64,000 bases of DNA from SIG701 sp045544955 (GCA_045544955.1 JAZPZY010000003.1:1-64000), one strand, 5' to 3'. Positions 7,370-15,135 are shown, counted from the first letter of the stretch. Notes: generated by a model from the letters alone, not told the origin. Numbers and translations are program-made.

Positions 7370-8515
7370 TCACTTATTCTCGGCCGGTTCCACTTCCACT
7401 GCGTTTTCGGCCAAAAACTCGTACACCTTGTCACAGAGAACGCTGTGTCTGATATTCTCCGGCGTATAGTACTGCTCCAGCTCCTCCACGGTGGTAAGGC
7501 CGTACTGCATAGCATAAGCCAAAGCACCCGTCTGATACTCTTCGTCAGAAACCGTGATGTTTTCTTGCTGTGCCACGTAGAGCAGAATCATTTCCTGTGC
7601 CATGGTAGACTGCACCAGTGCCTGCACCTGCTGATAAAAGCTTTCAACGGTAAGTCCGAACTCTTCCTTTACAAACTCGTTCAGCGAAAGGGCTTTCTGC
7701 GAAGCCATAGCGGTGTAATAGTCCACGTGCTCGTCGTACATAGCCTTGTACTCTTTCTCAGGGTAGGAAATGATCTCCGCCTTTTCTGCGATCTTATTCC
7801 ATACAGCTTCTACGGCGTAGGAGAGACGGCCCTGTTCGTAGTATGCCACCATCGAATCGTAGATCGCCTTCTCAAAGTCAGCCACGGTATCGTATTCGTA
7901 ATGCTCTTTCACGAAAGCGTCGTTATACTCCGGCAGTGCCTGCTCGAACACCTTATTGATCTTTACCACGAACTGCACGGGCTTTCCGGAAAGCTCCGGT
8001 GCGTTGGGATACGGAGAGGGGAAATGCAGATCCAACGTAACGGTATCGCCCGTCTTGTGTCCGACAAGCCCCGCCTCGAATCCTTCGATAAACTGACCGG
8101 AGCCGATGGTCAGATCGTATCCCTGGGCGGTGCCGCCCTCAAACTCCTTGCCGTCCATGTAGCCGGTAAAGTCGATATTCACCTGATCGCTCTCGGCAAT
8201 GGCATCCAGCTTTTCAGCCGCCACGGCATAATTGGAGCGGGCAAGAAGCACCTGCGTTGCCACGTCCTCGTCCGTTACGCCGTACGTGTACTTTTCAATC
8301 TCGATTCCCTTATAGGAATCCAGTTTTACGTACTGAGAAAGATCGTAGTCGTACCGCGCACCGGTATCGGCCGCGTCACTTTCTTCCTTCTGCGTATCGT
8401 CCGCAACTTCATCCGTTACGTCGTCCTGTACGTTCTTTTCGGTACAGCCTGCCAGAAGGGACGCACTCATCAGAAGCGCCAGCAGACCTGCCAGAATTTT
8501 CGTTCCAAGTTTCAT
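7370..8515 (-). CDS. Lipoprotein with trigger-factor-like FKBP domain
   Basis: A 381-residue protein starting at ATG 8515 (AAAAGGAA about 8 bases upstream). Residues 1-24 are a lipoprotein signal with lipobox LAGC (C24), so it should be anchored outside the membrane. An acidic linker follows. Residues about 108-190 are an FKBP-type isomerase domain (NIDFTGYMDGKEFEGG, GSGQFIEGFEAGLVGHKTGD) and about 195-370 resemble the helical C-terminal chaperone domain of trigger factor (YNDAFVKEHYEYDTVADFEK). The N-terminal ribosome-binding domain of true trigger factor is replaced by the lipid anchor. It probably folds exported proteins at the cell surface. A TATAAT lies at 8578-8573 on its strand; no clear -35. 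Confidence 0.87.
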   Translation of the reverse strand: MKLGTKILAGLLALLMSASLLAGCTEKNVQDDVTDEVADDTQKEESDAADTGARYDYDLSQYVKLDSYKGIEIEKYTYGVTDEDVATQVLLARSNYAVAAEKLDAIAESDQVNIDFTGYMDGKEFEGGTAQGYDLTIGSGQFIEGFEAGLVGHKTGDTVTLDLHFPSPYPNAPELSGKPVQFVVKINKVFEQALPEYNDAFVKEHYEYDTVADFEKAIYDSMVAYYEQGRLSYAVEAVWNKIAEKAEIISYPEKEYKAMYDEHVDYYTAMASQKALSLNEFVKEEFGLTVESFYQQVQALVQSTMAQEMILLYVAQQENITVSDEEYQTGALAYAMQYGLTTVEELEQYYTPENIRHSVLCDKVYEFLAENAVEVEPAENK

Positions 8516-8620
8516 ATTTCCATTCCTTTTCTCTTGTTTGATTTTCAAAATAAGCATAATGCAATCGCATCTATTATAGCACCGAAAGGGCGCGTATTTA
8601 TAAATACTTTGTAAATTCTG

Positions 8621-9295
8621 TTACTTTTCTGTCCGATTCCGGGAGAAAAAGAGCCAATTACACAGACAGGCGGCAAGGAACGTGATTCCGCCGTGCAGAA
8701 CCACGATGCTCAGAAACTCGCCGGCAATCACCGCGATCTCCTCCGGGTAGGGGGCAAATTCCACTTCCAGCAGAAACTGCATCAGATACACCGTCTCCAT
8801 GAGAAGCCGGCCTGCCATATACACGGCAGAAGATGTAAGCACTGCACGCTCCGGCGTACCGCCCCTCCGAGAGATCCGCCGGGCAAAAAGCCAGCCCAGA
8901 ACGGCAAGCAGCACGGACCAGATCCATCCGGCTCCCACGGAGAGAACGGCCAGGGGCAGTGCCGCGCCGCGGAGAGCGCCGCTCACCGCATCGATCGAAA
9001 AGGCGGCCGCAGCGTCAGCCAAAAGCACGCCGGTATGCACAAAAAGCATCTGCCGTCCTTCCCGTTTTTTACCGCTGAACACGGCGTAAACGGTAAAGGC
9101 AATGCCGGCACCGAAGGCGGCGGTAGTCAATGCTTTGCGGCCGTAATCCAACAGCGTGGGAAAAAGGGTTTCCATATAGCGGATATCCGTAGCCGTCCGG
9201 GCGTACAAAACGCCAAGGATCCGGGCGGCGGCAAGGGTAATCAAAAGCACGGCGGCACACGAAACCAGCCGCCGGCGAGAAGATCTGTCTGTCAT
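8621..9295 (-). CDS. Uncharacterised multi-pass membrane protein
   Basis: A 224-residue integral membrane protein with about six hydrophobic segments, for example SCAAVLLITLAAARILGVLY near the N-terminus, AALTTAAFGAGIAF-like stretches, LAVLSVGAGWIWSVLLAVLGW, and IVVLHGGITFLAACLCNWLFF near the C-terminus. Both tails are basic, suggesting cytoplasmic ends. I recognise no family. A single conserved-looking acidic patch (EVEFAPYPEEIAVIAGEF) lies between the last two segments. It lies upstream of the trigger-factor-like gene on the same strand, with 105 bases between them, and might share its role in the envelope; the evidence for that is position only. Confidence 0.65.
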   Translation of the reverse strand: MTDRSSRRRLVSCAAVLLITLAAARILGVLYARTATDIRYMETLFPTLLDYGRKALTTAAFGAGIAFTVYAVFSGKKREGRQMLFVHTGVLLADAAAAFSIDAVSGALRGAALPLAVLSVGAGWIWSVLLAVLGWLFARRISRRGGTPERAVLTSSAVYMAGRLLMETVYLMQFLLEVEFAPYPEEIAVIAGEFLSIVVLHGGITFLAACLCNWLFFSRNRTEK

Positions 9296-9430
9296 GGGTA
9301 ATTCATCCTTTTTTCAGTAAAGCAATACGTGACGGTATTATCATATCATAAATAAACCGGGAATTGGTTATTGTTTTGTGAATATTTTCGTTTTTCCAGT
9401 GGTATAGCTTCGGTAAGGTGCATATATATC

Positions 9431-9442
9431 GCCTGTACAGGC
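9431..9442. promoter_or_regulatory. Perfect 12-base palindrome
   Basis: GCCTGTACAGGC is self-complementary and followed by ATTTTT. It lies 28 bases before the TTG start of the M14 peptidase, a position suitable for an operator or a leader hairpin. No matching regulator is identified. Confidence 0.3.
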
Positions 9443-9470
9443 ATTTTTACATATCAGGAGGAACACACCC

Positions 9471-10427
9471 TTGCCAAAAGATTATGAATCGCCCGTTTGG
9501 GATAAAGACCGTGCGCTTCTGGATTTTTCCGTCCCCATGGATTACGAAAGGATGATGGCGTGCCTGGACCTTTTTGCAAATCGGTATCCGTTTCTGTCGG
9601 TGACATCGGCCGGCACTTCCCTTTACGGAAAGACGATCCCCATGCTCCGTCTGGGAGAGGAAAGCAGTCACTGCACCGTTTTGTACGTGGGAGCACATCA
9701 CGGCATGGAATGGATGACCACCTCTCTCCTTCTGCGGTTTGTGAACGAATACTGCGAATACTACAAAACCGCAAGGCAGGTGTTTTCCATCAACATGCAG
9801 CACCTGTTCCGCTCCCGTATTCTCTGCGTCATTCCCATGCTGAATCCGGACGGCGTGGATATTCAGCTCCACGGGAGCGACGCCTCACCCATTCCCGACC
9901 GGCTGAAGATCATGAACGGCGGCAGTACGGATTTTTCCCGCTGGCAGGCTAACGGCCGGGGCGTGGATCTGAATCACAATTACAACGCAGGGTTCACCGC
10001 CTATAAAGAACTGGAGAAAGAAGCCGGCATTCTTTCCGGTGCCCCCACCCGGTACAGCGGCGAATATCCGGAATCGGAACCGGAGACGGGGATGCTGGCA
10101 AACTACGTCCGCTTTGACGGCAGCGTGCGGATGATTCTGACGCTTCACACCCAGGGCGAAGAGATCTACTACACCTCCGGCGGCACCTGTCCGCCCAAGT
10201 CGAAAAACATCGCCCGGCTGCTGTCCCAGCTCTGCGGATATACCCTTTCCGTCCCCGAGGGATTGGCATCCTACGGGGGACTCACCGATTGGGCCATCAG
10301 CACCATGGGGATTCCGTCCTTCACGGTGGAATGCGGCAAGGGGCAGAATCCCCTGCCCGTCTCCTCCTTTTATTCCGTATACACGGCGGTGCGGGAGATG
10401 CTGTTCACCGCGCCCATGCTGATCTGA
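9471..10427 (+). CDS. M14-family zinc carboxypeptidase
   Basis: A 318-residue metallopeptidase. TTG 9471 is taken as the start because AGGAGG ends 9 bases before it and no better codon is near. Zinc ligands are H77 and E80 (HGME) and H226 (TLHTQ); R163 (NGRGVDLNHNY) fits the substrate-carboxylate contact and E287 (FTVECGKG) the catalytic Glu. The NPDGVD loop is typical of the gamma-D-glutamyl-meso-diaminopimelate peptidase branch (M14C), so it probably trims peptidoglycan peptides. No signal peptide or cell-wall-binding repeat is visible, so it may act on imported muropeptides in the cytoplasm. It converges on the deacetylase gene. Confidence 0.9.
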   Translation: MPKDYESPVWDKDRALLDFSVPMDYERMMACLDLFANRYPFLSVTSAGTSLYGKTIPMLRLGEESSHCTVLYVGAHHGMEWMTTSLLLRFVNEYCEYYKTARQVFSINMQHLFRSRILCVIPMLNPDGVDIQLHGSDASPIPDRLKIMNGGSTDFSRWQANGRGVDLNHNYNAGFTAYKELEKEAGILSGAPTRYSGEYPESEPETGMLANYVRFDGSVRMILTLHTQGEEIYYTSGGTCPPKSKNIARLLSQLCGYTLSVPEGLASYGGLTDWAISTMGIPSFTVECGKGQNPLPVSSFYSVYTAVREMLFTAPMLI

Positions 10428-10431
10428 CAGC

Positions 10432-10462
10432 AAAAAATCTCCGGTTTTGCCGGAGATTTTTT
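10432..10462. terminator. Bidirectional intrinsic terminator
   Basis: AAAAAATCTCCGG pairs with CCGGAGATTTTTT around a TTTTG loop. It lies between the convergent M14 peptidase and polysaccharide deacetylase genes and has T-runs in both directions. Confidence 0.9.
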
Positions 10463-10470
10463 ATTATCCG

Positions 10471-11277
10471 TTACAGAGAGAACGTCTCGCCGGGCTTTAC
10501 GCTGGCGGGCTCGTTGTTGATGGTAAACCACACCTCCACCGCACTTGGATTGAAAACCTTGCTCCGGTCCACACTTACACGGAGAGAACGCATGGCGTTC
10601 AGGTAATCCGCGATCTCAATGTTGGTAGCATACCAGGTATCCGGACGGTTGCCGGCCATTTTAGCAAACTCCTCGATCATATCCCAGTTGTTGTCCTGGT
10701 CGAACTCATAGGCGTGTCCCCACACGTAGAAAAGACGCATCTGCTTATGGGGATGGGGCTTGTAGAATTCTTCCAGCTTCGCCATGGGATTTTCTCTGTG
10801 GCGGCAGGTGGGCGTCCAGAGCAGAAGATCATCGGGAATACCGAAATTGCCGGAGGAGCCGTTGGTACGGGCGTACTCGATTCTGGCGGTGCGGCACAGA
10901 TCCACAACACGCTGATCCCGGCTGCCGTAGGGGTAAGAAAGTCCGCGAACCACCGTGCCCATGATCTCCTCGATCGCACGCCGATCCTCCAGCACCTCCT
11001 GCAGAACCGCCATATCGGGCAGATCCCGCATGATGGGATGGGTGACCGTATGGGAGGCCACCTCGTGCCCCTCGTAGATCGCACGCATTTCCTCCGGCTT
11101 TACCCGGCCGCCGCCGCCCAAAGAGGCGGAGTTCACAAAAAACGTGCCCCGGATCCCGTTATCCCGAAAAATTTTCGCAAGACGGATATCTGCCTCCACG
11201 CCGTCGTCGTAGCTTACGGTAATGCAGTGGGTGCATCCGCCGTGGAACAGATTGTACTTGATTACGTTCGGTCTCAT
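10471..11277 (-). CDS. Polysaccharide deacetylase (NodB/CE4 type)
   Basis: A 268-residue CE4-family enzyme. ATG 11277 is chosen because GAGG lies 5 bases upstream; a longer reading frame begins at 11298. Motif 1 is TVSYDDG with D24 and D25, motif 2 is SHTVTH with metal ligands H76 and H80, and GLSYPYG near 125 is the motif 3 region. The N-terminal KYNLFHGGCTHCIT is unusual and includes two Cys. There is no signal peptide. The product would deacetylate an N-acetylated sugar chain or a related substrate; soluble forms of this subgroup are often annotated only by fold. The substrate cannot be read from the sequence. Confidence 0.87.
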   Translation of the reverse strand: MRPNVIKYNLFHGGCTHCITVSYDDGVEADIRLAKIFRDNGIRGTFFVNSASLGGGGRVKPEEMRAIYEGHEVASHTVTHPIMRDLPDMAVLQEVLEDRRAIEEIMGTVVRGLSYPYGSRDQRVVDLCRTARIEYARTNGSSGNFGIPDDLLLWTPTCRHRENPMAKLEEFYKPHPHKQMRLFYVWGHAYEFDQDNNWDMIEEFAKMAGNRPDTWYATNIEIADYLNAMRSLRVSVDRSKVFNPSAVEVWFTINNEPASVKPGETFSL

Positions 11278-11385
11278 TTGTACCTCACAACGGATCATAG
11301 AATTTCCGCAGGATGCGGACAGATCCGTTTCGTCAGAAACAGAATACCATACGTTTATGAATTATGTATGAACATTCCAAAGAAA

Positions 11386-11414
11386 TTGACAAATCCTCCG
11401 TATTCCTGTATAAT
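11386..11414 (+). promoter_or_regulatory. Consensus sigma-A promoter of rlmD
   Basis: TTGACA (11386-11391), a 17-base spacer, and TATAAT (11409-11414), a perfect consensus. Transcription should begin near 11421, leaving a leader of about 28 bases. Confidence 0.9.
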
Positions 11415-11448
11415 AGGCAGTAACTATACGATAAACGGGGAATGCCGC

Positions 11449-12801
11449 ATGAAGAAAAACGATATCATCCGTCTGTCCGTCACCGACGTAACCGGCGAGG
11501 GCAGCGGTGTGGGAAGATACGAGGGAATGGCGATCTTTGTACCGTTCACCGCCGCCGGCGACGTGATCGACTGCCGGATCGTGAAGGTGCTGAAAAACTA
11601 CGCTTACGGCATTATTGAAAATGTCGTGACCCCGTCGCCCTACCGCTGTGACGCCGCCTGCGGCGTATTCAAAAAATGCGGCGGCTGTGCCTTCCGGCAT
11701 TTTGATTACGAGGAAGAACTGCGTGCCAAGCAGCGGTTCGTGGAAGCGTCCTTCACACGGATCGGCAAGCTCACCGTACCGTTCGAAGAGATCCTGGGCT
11801 GTGAGCAGCTTTCCGGCTACCGGAACAAAGCCCAGTATCCCGTGGGCACGGACGACAGCGGAAACCTGGTGTGCGGCTTTTACTCCCGCCGCTCCCACCG
11901 GGTGGTGGATCATCCGGACTGTGCCCTCCAGCCGCCCGTTTTCGGCCAGATCGTTCGGACTGTGCTTTCGTGGTGCAATGCCCGCCATGTTCCGGCATAC
12001 GACGAGATCACGGGCAAGGGACTGCTCCGGCATATCTATCTCCGCCGGGGCGAGCATTCGGGCGAGATCATGCTCTGTCTCGTAGTGACCGATTTTGAAA
12101 AGCAGGATTTCTCCGATCTCGTAAAAACGGCAACGGAGCAGTTTCCCGCCATCCGCAGTGTCATTCTCAACAAAAACGCCAAAAACACAAACGTGATCTT
12201 AGGCGATACCTGCCGGACGATCTTCGGCACGGACTATATCACCGATACCATGTGCGGAAAATCCTTCCGTATTTCGCCCCTCTCCTTTTATCAGGTGAAC
12301 ACCCGTCAGGCGGAGCGTCTGTACGGCATTGCCCGGGACTACGCTTCCCTGCAGCCGGGGGAAACCTTGCTCGATCTGTACTGCGGCGTAGGCACCATCG
12401 GTCTGTCTGTGGCCGGTGAAAACAACCGGCTCATCGGCGTGGAGATCATCCCTGCCGCCATTGAAAACGCCAAGGCAAATGCGGCACTGAACGGAGCGAC
12501 GAATGCGGAATTCTTCTGCGGCGATGCGGGACAGATCGCGGAAAAACTGATTAAGCGGGGCGAAACGCCGGACGTGATCATTGCCGATCCAGCACGCAAG
12601 GGATGCGACGCATTGAGCATCGAAAGCATGCTGAAAATGGCACCGAAGCGGATCGTGATGATCTCCTGCAATCACGCCACCGCCGCCCGGGACTGTGCGG
12701 AACTGGTCAAAGGCGGCTACCGGATCGAAAAAGGGCGCGCCGTGGATCTTTTCCCCCGGACGACGCACTGTGAATGCGTGCTGCTGTTATCGAAAGAATA
12801 A
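11449..12801 (+). CDS. rlmD: 23S rRNA (uracil-5-)-methyltransferase (RlmD/RlmCD type)
   Basis: A 450-residue TrmA/RumA-family enzyme that methylates C5 of a uracil in 23S rRNA using SAM. ATG 11449 is used because a consensus promoter lies 35 bases upstream; the open frame continues further upstream but antisense to the deacetylase. Residues 1-60 are a TRAM-like RNA-binding domain. C71, C77 and C80 (CGVFKKCGGC), with a later Cys, match the 4Fe-4S site of RlmD. LDLYCGVGTIGL is the SAM motif. C407 (MISCNHAT) is the catalytic nucleophile and E442 (HCECV) the general base. It is full length with no missing key residue. The exact target U cannot be told from sequence alone. Confidence 0.92.
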   Translation: MKKNDIIRLSVTDVTGEGSGVGRYEGMAIFVPFTAAGDVIDCRIVKVLKNYAYGIIENVVTPSPYRCDAACGVFKKCGGCAFRHFDYEEELRAKQRFVEASFTRIGKLTVPFEEILGCEQLSGYRNKAQYPVGTDDSGNLVCGFYSRRSHRVVDHPDCALQPPVFGQIVRTVLSWCNARHVPAYDEITGKGLLRHIYLRRGEHSGEIMLCLVVTDFEKQDFSDLVKTATEQFPAIRSVILNKNAKNTNVILGDTCRTIFGTDYITDTMCGKSFRISPLSFYQVNTRQAERLYGIARDYASLQPGETLLDLYCGVGTIGLSVAGENNRLIGVEIIPAAIENAKANAALNGATNAEFFCGDAGQIAEKLIKRGETPDVIIADPARKGCDALSIESMLKMAPKRIVMISCNHATAARDCAELVKGGYRIEKGRAVDLFPRTTHCECVLLLSKE

Positions 12802-12805
12802 AAAC

Positions 12806-12854
12806 AAGCGGAGGCTAAAACCTCCGCTTTTCTGTTCGACAAGTTGGAATTTGT
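12806..12854. repeat. Repeat copy 1: terminator hairpin plus conserved tail
   Basis: AAGCGGAGG (12806-12814) and CCTCCGCTT (12821-12829) form a hairpin with T-rich ends, serving both rlmD and the convergent small gene at 12863. The 23 bases at 12832-12854 recur exactly at 13356-13378. This copy lacks the promoter part found in copies 2 and 3. Confidence 0.9.
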
Positions 12855-12862
12855 CGCTTGAT

Positions 12863-13198
12863 TTACTTTTTTTTGAGTAACGGAGTTCCTCTTACACAAA
12901 CTCCAATCTCATATATCACTTTGCTTTTATATGGATTATAAAATCCTACCGTTAAAGCATATTCAGGACCATCATTATCTAAAATGGTTTTTAAATGTGA
13001 AATATTGTATTTTTTGTTCTTGCATTTGACTAACATGCCGTCTTCTTCAAGTTCAATTACATATGCCAGGCATTTTAAGAAATATTCATATTTTCTCGTT
13101 AAGCCATCGCAATCAATAGAATTATATTCATTCACCATGAAATCTAATTTATCAAATTTTGAATTAACTAATGTTTCGTATAATTCATTATTTGTCAT
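12863..13198 (-). CDS. AT-rich orphan small protein
   Basis: A 111-residue, acidic, soluble protein I do not recognise. Its coding sequence is far more AT-rich than its neighbours. GGAGG about 12 bases upstream supports the ATG at 13198. It has helical N-terminal sequence (ELYETLVNSKFDKLDFMVNE) and a beta-prone second half (YALTVGFYNPYKSKVIYEIG). It has its own promoter at 13278-13250 and terminator at 12829-12806, so it is an independent unit. Size, composition and repeat-flanked position resemble accessory genes such as immunity proteins or phage-defence helpers, but no motif supports a specific role. Confidence 0.6.
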   Translation of the reverse strand: MTNNELYETLVNSKFDKLDFMVNEYNSIDCDGLTRKYEYFLKCLAYVIELEEDGMLVKCKNKKYNISHLKTILDNDGPEYALTVGFYNPYKSKVIYEIGVCVRGTPLLKKK

Positions 13199-13249
13199 AT
13201 GGATTGCGCCTCCTACAAACTCAGTTTTACGACCTACTTTTACACACCC

Positions 13250-13278
13250 AGTATATCACAACCATCCCGTTTTTTCAA
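13250..13278 (-). promoter_or_regulatory. Promoter of the 111-residue orphan gene
   Basis: TTGAAA (13278-13273), a 17-base spacer, and TATACT (13255-13250) on the minus strand. The same promoter, including spacer sequence, recurs at 13920-13892. Confidence 0.8.
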
Positions 13279-13321
13279 TCTTCAGCTCAAACAATTCACA
13301 AAATCGTTATATATGGCAAAA

Positions 13322-13345
13322 GCGGAGGTGCAGCCTCCGCTTTTT
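13322..13345. terminator. Hairpin terminator inside repeat copy 2
   Basis: GCGGAGG (13322-13328) pairs with CCTCCGC (13334-13340) around TGCAG. TTTTT follows on the plus strand and AAAA precedes it, giving a T-run on the minus strand too. It would end transcription of the membrane gene at 13387. Confidence 0.8.
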
Positions 13346-13386
13346 CTCTGTTTAACTGTTCGACAAGTTGGAATTTGTATAACTTT

Positions 13387-13809
13387 TCATATGTTTTTTT
13401 GTTTACTATCAAGTATCCACCCCAAAACGATACCTAATATAAACAAGATTAAAGAAACTGGAATTATCAAAAACATCAACCATAAAAAAGCTCCCCCTAA
13501 TAACGTAACACCAAGTAAAAGTATTAAAATAGTGGCATCAATAACAATACACGGAAAAACCAACTTGTTAAATCTCTTAAATCTTAAAATAAAATAGGAA
13601 CACGTTGCAACAATAAAAGATGATATTATTGGAATTAATACCAGCATAGGTTTTATTATTTCGTTTAAATTTGGTCCGACATGCTCACCGGAATACCCTT
13701 CACTGTCCAAAAGCATTGGATATATAAAAATAGATATACAAAAAATAGCAAATAAAATCAGAAAATAACAAAAAAAGCCAAATAAATCTCTTCTTTGAAT
13801 TCGTTTCAT
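13387..13809 (-). CDS. AT-rich small four-helix membrane protein
   Basis: A 140-residue protein from ATG 13809, where GGAGG lies 6-7 bases upstream. It has four hydrophobic helices: about 11-32 (FFCYFLILFAIFCISIFIY), 50-72 (PMLVLIPIISSFIVATCSY), 80-102 (PCIVIDATILILLLGVTLL) and 105-132 (FLWLMFLIIPVSLILFILGI). Both ends are basic. No family is recognised. Base composition is strongly AT-rich and codon use differs from the surrounding genes, suggesting acquisition from elsewhere. It has its own copy of the repeat promoter (13920-13892) and terminator. Small orphan membrane proteins of this type include immunity and stress proteins, but nothing here decides. Confidence 0.6.
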   Translation of the reverse strand: MKRIQRRDLFGFFCYFLILFAIFCISIFIYPMLLDSEGYSGEHVGPNLNEIIKPMLVLIPIISSFIVATCSYFILRFKRFNKLVFPCIVIDATILILLLGVTLLGGAFLWLMFLIIPVSLILFILGIVLGWILDSKQKNI

Positions 13810-13848
13810 TTTGATTCCTCCATGTATTGTAATTTTTGATAAATTCGA

Positions 13849-13990
13849 CTGTTCGACAAATTCAGTTTTATCGAACTCTTTACACACATCCAGTATATCA
13901 TAACCATCCCGTTTTTTCAATCTGCATTTCATATAAATCACAAAATCGTTATATATGACAAAAGCGGGGGGCAAAGGCTTCCGCTTTCTT
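13849..13990 (-). repeat. Repeat copy 3: terminator-like hairpin plus promoter module
   Basis: CTGTTCGACAAA at 13849-13860 matches the start of the 23-base element, and 13858-13990 aligns with 13217-13345, with blocks such as AACCATCCCGTTTTTTCAAT and ACAAAATCGTTATATATG shared. The hairpin here (AAGCGG with CCGCTT) is imperfect. It is the left boundary of the cassette pair when read on the minus strand. Confidence 0.85.
13892..13920 (-). promoter_or_regulatory. Promoter of the small membrane protein gene
   Basis: TTGAAA (13920-13915), a 17-base spacer and TATACT (13897-13892) on the minus strand; a near-exact copy of the promoter at 13278-13250. The leader to ATG 13809 is about 75 bases. Confidence 0.8.
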
Positions 13991-14027
13991 CTTCGTCACA
14001 TATTCTCTCCCCGATACGCAAAGTGCA

Positions 14028-14594
14028 TCAGTCCGGCCGGCTCCAATCACTCTCATACAACCAGCACGTTTTTTCATGGGAACAGATCATACCGATCGCC
14101 TGCAGATAGGAATATATAATGGTGGAGCCCACGAATCGCATGCCCCGTTTCTGCAGATCGCCGGAGATAGCATCCGACAGGGCGTTTTTGGTCTTCTCCG
14201 TTTCGTACAGGATTCCCTCTCCGGCAAACGTCCGCAGATACCTGTAAAAGGAACCGTATTCCCGGACGATCTCCCGGAAGATCCGGCTGTTTTCGATACT
14301 GGCAAGGATCTTCCGTTTATTGCGGATGATGCCTTTATTGTTCAGCAGCTCGCGGATCTTGCTCTCCCCGTACCCGCCTATTTTTTCCGGATCGAAGCCG
14401 TCGTACGCCGCCCGGAAATTCTCCCGCTTATTCAGCACGCACTCCCAGGAAAGCCCTGCCTGAAACGATTCCAGCAGAAGCATTTCAAAAAGATACCGGT
14501 CATCAAAGCGGGGCCGGCACCACTCGCCGTCGTGATACGCCACGTAGATCGGATTTTTTCCGTTACACCAACTGCACCGATTTTTGTCCGTCAT
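14028..14594 (-). CDS. tag: DNA-3-methyladenine glycosylase I
   Basis: A 188-residue base-excision repair enzyme that removes 3-methyladenine from DNA. RCSWC at 6-10, H21 (AYHDGEW), H173 and C177 (SHEKTC) fit the zinc site of E. coli Tag (Cys, His, His, Cys with the same spacing of the last pair). E42 in LLLESFQAGLSW matches the essential Glu of the base-binding pocket. MRFVGSTIIYSYLQAIGMI is the typical C-terminal helix pair. It is full length. It lies 14 bases downstream of the NUDIX gene on the same strand, so the two form a small nucleic-acid maintenance operon driven from near 15130. Confidence 0.95.
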   Translation of the reverse strand: MTDKNRCSWCNGKNPIYVAYHDGEWCRPRFDDRYLFEMLLLESFQAGLSWECVLNKRENFRAAYDGFDPEKIGGYGESKIRELLNNKGIIRNKRKILASIENSRIFREIVREYGSFYRYLRTFAGEGILYETEKTKNALSDAISGDLQKRGMRFVGSTIIYSYLQAIGMICSHEKTCWLYESDWSRPD

Positions 14595-14608
14595 ATTCTA
14601 TCCCCATC

Positions 14609-15085
14609 CTATTCAATTTCCGTACGTATGGTAAAGGTTTCGGGCAGATGGAAAATATCTTTTTTCAAAAACTGCGGATAAAAATACGCGTCCTTCAATC
14701 GTTCAAACGACAACCATTCAAACGTATGTACTCGATTCCCTTCTCTTGTTGTAAACGTGCTACCTTTATCTAAAAGGTCGGTATCGGAAATATCCATCAG
14801 AAAATAAACACAAAGTTCGTGATAGTTTAAGCCATCCACGTCTTCCGTGAAAAACGCTTGATTCAACCACAAGGGACGAATGATTTTGGGAGTTATCTGA
14901 AGTTCCTCCCGCACCTCTCGTATGACGGCATTCTCTGCCGTTTCCCCTATCGTCACCCTTCCGCCCGGCAAATAATAATAGGGAGACCTCTCGTCGTGCA
15001 TTGCCAGGATCTTTCCATCTGAAATCATCATGGCACATACTCTGTAATTAAATTTTTTATCCCCTGCTTCAAATGTTATATCCAT
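14609..15085 (-). CDS. NUDIX hydrolase
   Basis: A 158-residue NUDIX protein. ATG 15085 is chosen because AGAGGT lies about 10 bases upstream. The Nudix box fits G42-x5-E48-x7-R56-E57-V58-x-E60-E61 exactly, so it should bind Mg2+ and hydrolyse a nucleoside diphosphate linked to another group. YYYLPGG precedes the box, and residues 95-125 (GLNYHELCVYFLMDISDTDLL) form the usual following strands. Its substrate is not evident. Cotranscription with tag suggests housecleaning of damaged nucleotides, an inference from position only. Confidence 0.9.
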   Translation of the reverse strand: MDITFEAGDKKFNYRVCAMMISDGKILAMHDERSPYYYLPGGRVTIGETAENAVIREVREELQITPKIIRPLWLNQAFFTEDVDGLNYHELCVYFLMDISDTDLLDKGSTFTTREGNRVHTFEWLSFERLKDAYFYPQFLKKDIFHLPETFTIRTEIE

Positions 15086-15135
15086 CGCACGACACACCTC
15101 TTTCAAAAGCAGTTTTGCAAATTTTTCCCGTATTC

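Larger units (their letters stand above)
13217..13378 (-). repeat. Repeat copy 2: terminator plus promoter module
   Basis: About 130 bases here match 13858-13990 closely, and the last 23 bases (13356-13378) match 12832-12854 exactly. Read on the minus strand the module holds the tail of the previous unit, a hairpin terminator (13340-13322), a conserved AT-rich stretch and a promoter (13278-13250). It separates the genes at 13387 and 12863. Confidence 0.9.

Noticed and set aside
10447..11448. N-terminal extension of rlmD by 334 residues
   Set aside because: The open frame runs antisense through the deacetylase, while a perfect promoter and the family's normal N-terminus place the start at 11449.
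12802..13995. CRISPR array or integron attC sites
   Set aside because: The repeats are about 130 bases, hold a terminator and promoter, and are separated by genes; no cas, integrase or spacer pattern is present.
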